Shown: in pieces, positions 15,666 through 22,464 of the stretch
Layout: each line of letters begins with the position of its first letter
Position numbering within the stretch: the first letter of the stretch is position 1
Assembly (NCBI GenBank): GCA_026225215.1
Contig: JAMFSI010000169.1
Coordinates: 1 to 32,076 of the forward strand
Source: Sphingomonas palustris
Lineage (GTDB): Bacteria; Pseudomonadota; Alphaproteobacteria; Sphingomonadales; Sphingomonadaceae
Direction: 5' to 3'
Length of the DNA stretch: 32,076 bases
Position numbers and translations under genes: made by a program
Notes under the pieces: generated by a model
What the model saw: the letters and a program-made list of their open reading frames with translations, nothing else
Database searches by the model: none
Told to the model about the DNA's origin: nothing

Positions 15666-15807
15666 ATCCTCCCCCTTTGGGGGAGGTGGCAGCCCGCAGG
15701 GCTGACGGAGGGGGCGGAATGAAAGCTGTTCGCTATTGCGGGAAAGTCCCGTCGGACGCGCCCCCTCCGTCTCGCTGCGCGAGCCACCTCCCCCAGCGGG
15801 GGAGGAT
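15666..15807. repeat. 142-bp inverted repeat element (MITE-like)
   Basis: A 25-nt arm at 15666-15690 (ATCCTCCCCC...GGGGGAGGTGGC) matches the complement of 15783-15807 except for two bases in its own small loop. An inner 13-bp arm GACGGAGGGGGCG (15704-15716) pairs with CGCCCCCTCCGTC (15759-15771). Each half also folds by itself. Elements of this CCTCCCCC/GGGGGAGG type are abundant between genes in sphingomonads. It fills most of the gap between the SIMPL gene and nth. Confidence 0.8.
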
Positions 15808-15847
15808 TTTTAGGGAAGTGGATGACGGTCAGCGCGGGAAATTATCC

Positions 15848-16489
15848 CTACTTCTTCTCCAGCACCTTCGCTTTGAACGCACACAAATCCACGACCGGGC
15901 AGCGCCAGCATTCGGGCGTTCGCGCCTTGCAGATATAGCGGCCCTGCAGGATCAGCCAGTGATGGGCGCCGATGCGGAATGGCCCGGGGACGTGTTTTTC
16001 GAGCTGCGCTTCGACGGCGTCGACATTCTTGCCTTTGGCGAGACCGGTGCGGTTGCCGACGCGGAAGATGTGCGTATCGACCGCGAAGGTTTCGGCGCCG
16101 AACACCGAGTTCATCACGACATTGGCGGTCTTGCGGCCGACGCCGGGTAGGGACATCAGGCTCTCGCGGTCTTGGGGCACTTCGCCGCCGAAGTCGCGCA
16201 CCAGTTGCTCGGATAGAGCGATGACGTTCTTGGCCTTGGTGTTGAACAGCCCGATGGTCTTGATGTGCTGCTTAAGCGCCTCTTCGCCGAGATCGACCAT
16301 TTGCTGCGGCGCTTTCACCTCGGCAAACAGCGTGCGGGTGGCTTTGTTGACGCCGACATCGGTCGACTGCGCCGACAGCACCACCGCCACCAGCATCTGG
16401 TACGGATTGCCATATTCCAGCTCGGTCTCGGGCGAGGGGTTGGCCTCGGCAAGGCGGCGGAAGAATTCGAAGATATCCGAACGCTTCAC
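15848..16489 (-). CDS. nth: Endonuclease III
   Basis: This 213-residue bifunctional DNA glycosylase/AP lyase removes oxidised pyrimidines in base excision repair. Visible are the helix-hairpin-helix LPGVGRKTANVV with catalytic Lys120, catalytic Asp138 (AVDTHIFRV), and the [4Fe-4S] cluster Cys187-x6-Cys194-x2-Cys197-x5-Cys203. Length matches the family (E. coli 211). The start is GTG, four nt after the dapB stop, so the two genes are likely co-transcribed with dapB first. Confidence 0.96.
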   Translation of the reverse strand: MKRSDIFEFFRRLAEANPSPETELEYGNPYQMLVAVVLSAQSTDVGVNKATRTLFAEVKAPQQMVDLGEEALKQHIKTIGLFNTKAKNVIALSEQLVRDFGGEVPQDRESLMSLPGVGRKTANVVMNSVFGAETFAVDTHIFRVGNRTGLAKGKNVDAVEAQLEKHVPGPFRIGAHHWLILQGRYICKARTPECWRCPVVDLCAFKAKVLEKK

Positions 16490-16493
16490 GCCA

Positions 16494-17234
16494 TTACAGT
16501 CCGAGAACTTCGGCCATGGTATAGCGCCCGGCGGGCTTGCCGATCAGCCAATGCGCCGCCTTCACCGCGCCCTTGGCGAAGATCGAGCGGTTTTCGGCGA
16601 GGTGCGACAAGGCGATGCGCTCGTCATCGGCGAGCAGATAGACGGTGTGATCACCCGCGACGCTGCCGCCACGCAGCGCGGCAAAGCCGATCGTGCCGGT
16701 TTCGCGCACGCCGGTGATGCCGTCGCGGCCCCGCGCGCTGTGCTCGGCAAGCTCGATCCCGCGTCCCTTGGCTGCTGCCTCACCCAGTAGCAGCGCGGTG
16801 CCTGAGGGCGCATCGACCTTGCGCCGGTGATGAGTCTCGACGATCTCGATGTCCCAATCCTCGCCGAGCCGGCTCGCCGCCTCGCGCACCAGATAGGCGA
16901 GCATGTTGACGCCGAGCGAGGTATTGCCGGTCTGTAGCACCGCGACCTGTTCGGCGGCGTGATCGACCAGCCAGTGGTGGCGTTCTTCGAGCCCGGTGGT
17001 GCCGACGACGATCGGCGTGCCACTCGCTATCGCCGCGTCGAGATTGGCCTCCAGCGCATGCGGGCTGGAGAAATCGACGAGCACATCGCTTAGCTGCGCG
17101 AGCGCCAGCGGATCGCCGCCTTTGTCGATGCCGCCGGACAGCACATCGCCCGCCGCCGCGATCGCCGCTGCCAGCGCATGGCCCATGCGTCCCTCGCTGC
17201 CGATGATGCCGATCTTGGCCCCAATATTAGACAT
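16494..17234 (-). CDS. dapB: 4-hydroxy-tetrahydrodipicolinate reductase
   Basis: This 246-residue cytosolic NAD(P)H-dependent reductase produces tetrahydrodipicolinate in the DAP/lysine pathway. The sequence shows the Rossmann IIGSEGRMG (10-18), GTTG (78-81), the catalytic ETHHRRKVDAPSGTA (133-147; His135/His136, Lys139), and the C-terminal GAVKAAHWLIGKPAGRYTM. I chose ATG 17234, which has AGGAGG 7 nt upstream and gives the family N-terminus, over the longer frame to 17279. It is divergent from the sirtuin gene with only 26 nt between the two start codons. Confidence 0.95.
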   Translation of the reverse strand: MSNIGAKIGIIGSEGRMGHALAAAIAAAGDVLSGGIDKGGDPLALAQLSDVLVDFSSPHALEANLDAAIASGTPIVVGTTGLEERHHWLVDHAAEQVAVLQTGNTSLGVNMLAYLVREAASRLGEDWDIEIVETHHRRKVDAPSGTALLLGEAAAKGRGIELAEHSARGRDGITGVRETGTIGFAALRGGSVAGDHTVYLLADDERIALSHLAENRSIFAKGAVKAAHWLIGKPAGRYTMAEVLGL

Positions 17235-17260
17235 TGCCCGCCTCCTGAAGTCTGTGCTCC

Positions 17261-17974
17261 ATGGGCGACATGAGGCCAATCCGCAATATCGTCATCCTCA
17301 CCGGCGCAGGCGTCAGCGCCGAGAGTGGCATCGACACCTTTCGCAGTGCCGGCGGGCTCTGGGAGCAGCACCGCGTCGAGGATGTCGCCACGCCCGAGGG
17401 TTTCGCGCGCGATCCCGAACTGGTGCTGCGCTTCTACGATATGCGCCGCGCCGCGATCCAGACCAAGGCGCCGAATGCCGCGCATGAGGCGCTGGGGCGG
17501 CTCGACGCGGCATGGCCGGGAGAATTGCTGATCGTCACGCAGAACGTCGATGATCTGCATGAACGCGGCGGTGCGCGGCGGTTGCTGCATATGCATGGCG
17601 AGCACTTGCTGGCGTGGTGTACGTCTTGCGATATGCGCTCGCCCTGGACCGGGCCCTTGATCGAGCGCCCGGCTTGTCCGGCCTGCGACACCCGCGCGCT
17701 GCGCCCCGATGTGGTGTGGTTCGGCGAAGTGCCTTATCACATGGATGCGATCAACGGCGCGCTGCGCGAGGCCGATCTGTTCGTGTCGATCGGTACCTCG
17801 GGCGCGGTCTATCCCGCTGCCGGCTTCGTGCGTAGCGCCCGGGCGCTGGGCGCGCGCACGCTGGAACTCAACCTTGAGGCGGGGAAGGGCGCCTCGTGGT
17901 TTCACGAGAGCAGGCTTGGACCGGCAACCGAACTGGTGCCGGCGTGGGTGGAGGAAGTGCTAGCTTCGCGTTGA
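17261..17974 (+). CDS. cobB: Sirtuin, NAD-dependent protein deacylase (CobB-like, class III)
   Basis: This 237-residue Sir2 enzyme removes acyl groups from protein lysines using NAD+. Motifs are GAGVSAESGIDTFR (15-28), TQNVDDLHERGG (93-104), catalytic His112 (HMHGEH), and a zinc site Cys120-x2-Cys123 with Cys139-x2-Cys142. Tyr59 and Arg62 (FYDMRR) form the YxxR pair that in class III sirtuins recognises succinyl or malonyl lysine, so desuccinylation is likely besides deacetylation. ATG 17261 is used here; ATG 17270 is nearly as good. The 3' end overlaps the convergent ThiF-like gene by 15 nt. Confidence 0.92.
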   Translation: MGDMRPIRNIVILTGAGVSAESGIDTFRSAGGLWEQHRVEDVATPEGFARDPELVLRFYDMRRAAIQTKAPNAAHEALGRLDAAWPGELLIVTQNVDDLHERGGARRLLHMHGEHLLAWCTSCDMRSPWTGPLIERPACPACDTRALRPDVVWFGEVPYHMDAINGALREADLFVSIGTSGAVYPAAGFVRSARALGARTLELNLEAGKGASWFHESRLGPATELVPAWVEEVLASR

Positions 17975-18736
17975 TCCACAGGCTTTGCAGGCCGGGTCTT
18001 TAGCGATGCTGAGCGTGCGCAGGCTCGGCGCCAGCGCGTCGAGCAATTGCAGCTTGCCCCATTGCGGATCGCCCAGCGTAGCACGCCCTGCGAGCGCGAT
18101 GCGCAGCGCCTGCATCGCCGCCATACTGCCAACCATCCCGACCACCGCGCCGAGCACGCCATCGGCGGCGCAGCTATCGCAATCCTCGGCATCGAAGGCA
18201 TCGCCGACGAAGCAGCGATAGCAGGGCTCCTCCGGCAGATGGCCGGCGAAATTGGCGACCTGGCCCTGAAAGCGCCCCAGCGCCGCGCTGGTCAACGGTA
18301 GCCCCAGCGCGACGCAAGCGTCGGACACCGCGAGCCGCGTCGCGAAATTATCGCAGCCATCGAGCACGCAGGTCGCACCCGCCAGCAGGTCGGCCGCATT
18401 GTCGCGAGTAATCCGGGTAGCGATCGCGCGCACGGTGATGGCGCCGTCGAACCGCGCCACCCATTGCGCCGCAGCCTCCGCTTTGCCCCGCCCGATGTCC
18501 GCGGGGGTGAAGATCGTCTGGCGCTGCAGATTCGATTCCTCGACAACATCGTCATCGATCAGGGTCAATCCGCCAACCCCCGCCGCCGCCAGATATTGCA
18601 ACGCCGGGCTGCCGATGCCGCCGCAGCCGATCAAGGCGATATGCGCTCCCGCCAGCGCCACTTGCCCGGCACCGCCGACTTCGGGAAGCACGATATGGCG
18701 GGCGAAACGGTTCAAACGATGCGCGGGCAGATTCAT
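17960..18736 (-). CDS. HesA/MoeB/ThiF family E1-like adenylyltransferase
   Basis: This 258-residue protein adenylates the C-terminus of a ubiquitin-like sulfur carrier (MoaD or ThiS), for molybdopterin or thiamine synthesis. It has the start HRLNRFARHIVLPEVGGAGQ, ATP site GCGGIGSP (37-44), DDDVVEESNLQRQ with the adenylation Asp and Arg, VLDGCDNFATR, and a zinc site of CYRC plus Cys250-x2-Cys253. An extra Cys pair (EDCDSCAADGVLG) lies where thiocarboxylate-forming members carry a loop cysteine. No moa, mob or thi gene is near, so MoeB versus ThiF cannot be decided from context; MoeB is the closer match in style. Confidence 0.88.
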   Translation of the reverse strand: MNLPAHRLNRFARHIVLPEVGGAGQVALAGAHIALIGCGGIGSPALQYLAAAGVGGLTLIDDDVVEESNLQRQTIFTPADIGRGKAEAAAQWVARFDGAITVRAIATRITRDNAADLLAGATCVLDGCDNFATRLAVSDACVALGLPLTSAALGRFQGQVANFAGHLPEEPCYRCFVGDAFDAEDCDSCAADGVLGAVVGMVGSMAAMQALRIALAGRATLGDPQWGKLQLLDALAPSLRTLSIAKDPACKACGSTRS

Positions 18737-18896
18737 AGCCCCAGCCGTTAGAACAGGCGCAGGCTCAAGAAAAGCAGATGCTGGGCCCGGGCCTCCGATC
18801 GCTGCCGCCTCACTGGAACTATTGCCCCGCCGACACGTACTGCCAGCATGTACCGATCGCCAAAATGCAGCAATTTCGATCGAGAGGAGAAGCGTG

Positions 18897-19301
18897 ATGA
18901 CGACCTATCGTGAAGAAGGCCCCCTCTATCGCGAAGACGGAACCCCCGTGTATCCCGCCGACGGCAGGCCAGCCTATGCTGCGGATGGTCAACCCGTCTA
19001 TCCAGCGGATGGCAGGCCGGTGCGGCCCGTGGTGGTGCGCCGCCGCCGTGGTGGTGGGTTTTTGATGGGCCTGCTCCTGCTGCTCGCAATCATCGTGGCG
19101 CTACTGTTCTATACCGGCTTCTGGAGCGCGGATGTGACTCAGCCCGGTGCGCTGCCGAAGATCTCGGTCAACACCACGCCTGGGATTATGCCCAAGGTCG
19201 ATATTCAGTCGAAAAAGATCGTGATCGGTAGCAAGCAGGAAGACGTGGCCGTGCCGACGGTGAAGGTCAAAGATAGCAAACAGAACGACGATAATAATTG
19301 A
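18897..19301 (+). CDS. Single-pass membrane protein with N-terminal octapeptide repeats, hypothetical
   Basis: This 134-residue protein begins with a Tyr/Asp/Gly/Pro repeat array (residues 11-42, four units of YxxDGxPx, with a shortened unit before them). A basic patch (VVVRRRRGGG) and one membrane helix (about 55-75, FLMGLLLLLAIIVALLFYTG) follow. The C-terminal segment of about 58 residues (LPKISVNTTPG ... IVIGSKQEDVAVPTVKV) would lie in the periplasm, with the repeats in the cytoplasm by the positive-inside rule. GAGAGGAG precedes the ATG. The function is not recognised; it is a plausible envelope or scaffold protein. Confidence 0.7.
   Translation: MTTYREEGPLYREDGTPVYPADGRPAYAADGQPVYPADGRPVRPVVVRRRRGGGFLMGLLLLLAIIVALLFYTGFWSADVTQPGALPKISVNTTPGIMPKVDIQSKKIVIGSKQEDVAVPTVKVKDSKQNDDNN
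18927..19022 (+). repeat. Four tandem 24-bp coding repeats (YxxDGxPx)
   Basis: The units translate as YREDGTPV, YPADGRPA, YAADGQPV and YPADGRPV. Units 2 and 4 are nearly identical in protein but differ in codons, so the array has been kept at the protein level. Confidence 0.8.
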
Positions 19302-19406
19302 GATTGAGTGGGTTTGGAGATCTGGGGCCAAAACCCCATAACTTGATCCTCCGCCTCCCCTGCAAAATCCTTAGCTTGTGCTCCGTCGCGGCGTTAGAAC
19401 CTTCCC

Positions 19407-20516
19407 ATGACGGCGCCCGACACCACGATGGGGCTGCGCAAGATCATCCATATCGATATGGATGCCGTCTATGCCAGCGTCGAGCAGCGCGACGATCCGG
19501 CGTTGCGCGGGCTGCCGCTGGCGGTGGGCGGATCGCGCGAACGCGGGGTGGTAGCGGCGGCTAGCTATGAGGCGCGCAAGTTCGGGGTGCGGTCGGCGAT
19601 GCCTTCGGTGCAGGCGGCGCGATTGTGCCCGAATCTTGTGTTTCGGCCGCCGCGGTTTCAGGCCTATCGCGCGGTGTCGCGGCAGATCCGTGATATTTTT
19701 CTGGCTTATACCGATGTCGTCGAGCCGCTGGCGCTGGATGAAGCCTATCTCGATGTCTCGCAGGATTTGAAGGGTATCGGCTCGGCGACCCGGATTGCCA
19801 AGCTGATCCGCGCCCGCATTCGCGCCGAGACCGGGCTTACCGCCAGCGCGGGTGTTTCATACAATAAATTCCTGGCCAAGCTCGCCAGCGACCAGAACAA
19901 GCCCGATGGCATCTGCATCATCCGTCCCGGTGAGGGCACAGCTTTCGTCGCCGCGTTGCCGGTGCGGCGGTTTCATGGCGTGGGGCCGCGTGGGGCGGAG
20001 AAAATGGCCAAGCTCGGCATCGCCACCGGCGCCGATCTGGCCGACAAGGACATTGGTTTTCTACGCGAGCATTTCGGGGCACAGGCGGATTATCTCTATC
20101 GCGCGGTGCGGGGGATCGACTTGCGCCCGGTATCGCCCGATCGGCTGCGAAAATCGCTGGGTGGCGAGCGCACTTTCGATCGCGATATCGCCAGCGGGCC
20201 GGGTTTGCGCGAGGCGCTGGACACGATCATCGAGATCGTCTGGACCCGGATCGAGCAGGCCGGGGCCAAAGGCCGCACAGTCACCTTGAAGCTGCGGCTA
20301 TCGGATTTTTCGCTGCATACCAGGGCGCGCTCGCTGGCGCAGGCGGTGGCGGATCGCGCTACCTTTACCGCGCTGGCGCATGGCATTCTCGATGAAGTCT
20401 TGCCGCTGCCGCTGCCCGTCCGGCTGATGGGGCTGACACTATCGGCGCTGGCGGGCGACGAGCCGACGCCGGTTGCCGGGGAGGGCGGGGCGGCCGGACA
20501 ACTCGCGCTATTCTGA
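19407..20516 (+). CDS. dinB: DNA polymerase IV
   Basis: This 369-residue Y-family translesion polymerase has catalytic acids Asp17 and Asp19-region (IHIDMDAVYASVE), Asp111-Glu112 (LALDEAYLDVS), and a Tyr22 steric gate that excludes ribonucleotides. SYEARKFGVRSAMPS, GVSYNKFLAKLASDQNKP, the thumb helix-hairpin-helix FHGVGPRGAEKMAKLG and the little-finger domain follow. The protein ends in QLALF, the clamp-binding motif that recruits it to the sliding clamp. No clear LexA box is visible upstream. The stop overlaps the convergent NUDIX gene by 9 nt. Confidence 0.95.
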   Translation: MTAPDTTMGLRKIIHIDMDAVYASVEQRDDPALRGLPLAVGGSRERGVVAAASYEARKFGVRSAMPSVQAARLCPNLVFRPPRFQAYRAVSRQIRDIFLAYTDVVEPLALDEAYLDVSQDLKGIGSATRIAKLIRARIRAETGLTASAGVSYNKFLAKLASDQNKPDGICIIRPGEGTAFVAALPVRRFHGVGPRGAEKMAKLGIATGADLADKDIGFLREHFGAQADYLYRAVRGIDLRPVSPDRLRKSLGGERTFDRDIASGPGLREALDTIIEIVWTRIEQAGAKGRTVTLKLRLSDFSLHTRARSLAQAVADRATFTALAHGILDEVLPLPLPVRLMGLTLSALAGDEPTPVAGEGGAAGQLALF

Positions 20517-20993
20517 AGCTATCCGGGTCAGCCAGCCCGGCAAATTCTCTGCCAGCCGTGAGCTGATGTCGGGCGGCAAGGCATCGGGCGGAAAACACTG
20601 CGCGGCGATGATCTCGCGGCCATCGGCGCGCGGGGTGTCGCTGGTGCGTCCGGCGATGACATGGACCACATTGGTCGCGCCGTGCCAGGCGCTGCGTGTG
20701 ATGGCCAATTCGACAGGGTGCTCCAGCTTGCAGGCGGTTTCCTCGGCCAGTTCGCGAATCGCCGCCTTGGTGGGCGTTTCGCCGCGCCCCACGCCGCCGC
20801 CGGGCAGTGTCCATGCGGATGAACCGTAAGAATGACGGACCAGCAGCACTTCGCCGCGCGGGTTTACCGCCAGCACGCGGCAAGCCGTCAGCGACGGGCG
20901 ACGGATACGCCACCAGCCTATGCGCAGCGCATGGGCGAAGGGCAGGAGCCGGCGGTGTAATGGGGCCGGCAGTAAGTCGCTCAGGCGAAGCAT
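20508..20993 (-). CDS. NUDIX hydrolase
   Basis: A 161-residue protein with a Nudix box at residues 66-88: GGVGRGETPTKAAIRELAEE fits G-x5-E-x7-RE-U-x-EE. The last conserved Gly of the box is replaced by Ala (EETAC). A hydrophobic/basic N-terminus of about 30 residues (RRLLPFAHALRIGWWRI) precedes the domain. The enzyme should hydrolyse a nucleoside diphosphate linked to another moiety; the substrate is unknown. The start lies inside the end of pgl (13-nt overlap), so translation is coupled. Confidence 0.88.
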   Translation of the reverse strand: MLRLSDLLPAPLHRRLLPFAHALRIGWWRIRRPSLTACRVLAVNPRGEVLLVRHSYGSSAWTLPGGGVGRGETPTKAAIRELAEETACKLEHPVELAITRSAWHGATNVVHVIAGRTSDTPRADGREIIAAQCFPPDALPPDISSRLAENLPGWLTRIASE

Positions 20994-21601
20994 GTCACCG
21001 GGCCGCGCGCGGCGGCAAGCAGCCGCGCGACCGGCAAATCGCGCTCGCCGCGCACGGCGCTGTCGAACACCGCACGCTTGTCGGCGCCGCGAATGACGAA
21101 TAACAACTCGTCGCTGTCGATCAGCGCCGGGATGGTCAGCGAAATCCGGTCGAACGGGGCCTCGGGCGGCAGCGGATCGGGGGTGATGCGGCGCACGAGC
21201 AGCGGATCGTCGACGCGCGGATCGGTGTTCGGGAACAGCGAGGCAATGTGGCCGTCGTCACCCATCCCCAGCCAGGCGAGGACAAAATGCGGCGGCACCG
21301 CATTGTCTTGCAGCGGCACGATCCGGGCGCCGACGGGCTCGAGCAATTTGCGGATGCGGCCGACATTGCTGGCCGGGTTATCTTCGGCGACGATGCGATC
21401 GTCGCCAGGCCATACTGCGATCCGGCTGAAGTCGAGTTCGGATTTGGCCAGCTCGGCCAGAATCGGAAAAGGCGTGGAGCCGCCCGGCACGGTGACGGCG
21501 ATGGGGCCGGGCGCGCGGGCCAGTGCGGCGGTCAACCGCTCGCGCAGCCAGGTGGCGATGGCGCTGTCGGTGGCGTTTTCGATCAGGTTGGGGGTGGTCA
21601 T
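20981..21601 (-). CDS. pgl: 6-phosphogluconolactonase
   Basis: This 206-residue protein hydrolyses 6-phosphogluconolactone in the pentose phosphate or Entner-Doudoroff entry. The family motifs VTVPGGSTPFPIL (37-47), WPGDDRIVAEDNPASNVGRI (64-83) and LGMGDDGHIASLFPNTD (111-127) are present. It is about 20-30 residues shorter than usual: between the WPGDDR loop and GMGDDGH the A-x-x-YE helix segment is missing (NAVPPHFVLAWLGMG). Catalytic residues are kept, so it is probably active. It is not next to zwf or edd here. It is transcribed ahead of the NUDIX gene. Confidence 0.88.
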   Translation of the reverse strand: MTTPNLIENATDSAIATWLRERLTAALARAPGPIAVTVPGGSTPFPILAELAKSELDFSRIAVWPGDDRIVAEDNPASNVGRIRKLLEPVGARIVPLQDNAVPPHFVLAWLGMGDDGHIASLFPNTDPRVDDPLLVRRITPDPLPPEAPFDRISLTIPALIDSDELLFVIRGADKRAVFDSAVRGERDLPVARLLAAARGPVTCFA

Positions 21602-21638
21602 GGTGTCAGCATAGCATCATGCGAGAGCGATCAGACCC

Positions 21639-22247
21639 TCAAACTGGCCGGGCTGAAATAAAGGCGCTGAGCGATTGGTAAAAGCGATCGACGTCACCGA
21701 TTGCCATCGACCCGATCACGACAGCAGCGAGGATCAAAACGACGCCGCTGGCCTGCCGCGCGCGCCGCAGATAGGGAACTGCCCCGAGATATTGTTCGCT
21801 GCCGAGCCAGCCGATCGCCAGCGCCGCGCCGCCGCCCAGTGCGCCGCCCAATGCCGCCTGCGCCGCCGGCCACGACACGGCAATGGCGAAGATCAGCAAG
21901 CGACTGGCATCGGTGATCTGGTACGCCAGCAACACGATTGCTGCGGCGCCCACCGAATTGGTTGGCTCTTTCAACGGTCGCATCCGCGCGAACAGCAGCA
22001 GTTCCCCGCCGGCTATAGCCAGTGCCAGCGCTGCCAGCAGCAACCGCAGCTTGGGCTCCAGCGATGGCGCGGCGTCGTGCCCCACCCAGGCCGCGATGGA
22101 CGCCGCCAGGGTGCCCGTGACGACGGCGGCGATCAGCAACGCCGGTCTTGGGCCGGTGCGCGCGGAGAGATGCGCGAGCAGAATTTGATCCCGCGCGCCG
22201 ATCCCGGTCAGACAAGCGGCGATCAGCGCCAGCAATAAACCATTCAT
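21639..22247 (-). CDS. TMEM165/GDT1 (UPF0016)-like membrane protein with degenerate motifs
   Basis: A 202-residue protein with about six hydrophobic segments arranged as two half-repeats. In UPF0016 cation/proton exchangers each half carries E-x-G-D-[KR]-[TS]. Here the first aligned stretch is LTGIGARDQILLAHLSAR (13-30), keeping G and Q but losing the acidic Glu and Asp; the second is YQITDASRLLIF (109-120), keeping only Asp and Ser. The overall fold looks retained, while the metal-binding residues are mostly gone. The start ATG 22247 gives an N-terminal membrane helix directly; a longer open frame to 22370 is unlikely. The family assignment is my alignment by eye. Confidence 0.6.
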   Translation of the reverse strand: MNGLLLALIAACLTGIGARDQILLAHLSARTGPRPALLIAAVVTGTLAASIAAWVGHDAAPSLEPKLRLLLAALALAIAGGELLLFARMRPLKEPTNSVGAAAIVLLAYQITDASRLLIFAIAVSWPAAQAALGGALGGGAALAIGWLGSEQYLGAVPYLRRARQASGVVLILAAVVIGSMAIGDVDRFYQSLSAFISARPV

Positions 22248-22464
22248 AATGCCAGATAGCGCGACGTGGCGCTGCAAATCCAGCGATTTAGCAGCGGTCG
22301 ATCCGGCTCGAATTCGTTCTGGCCAGCGGCCGCAACGCAATGGGGTAAATGGACGCGAAGCCGGCGGCATTGGTCGCGTAATACGCCTTCGTTCATCTGG
22401 CGTTCACCTCATCGGCGGCAGTCGCAGGCGCGGTACCGAACCGGTTTTTGAGGATGGCTAGTCC

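Noticed and set aside
18399..18896. A long N-terminal extension of the octapeptide-repeat protein
   Set aside because: This part is antisense to the ThiF-like gene; ATG 18897 has a strong Shine-Dalgarno.
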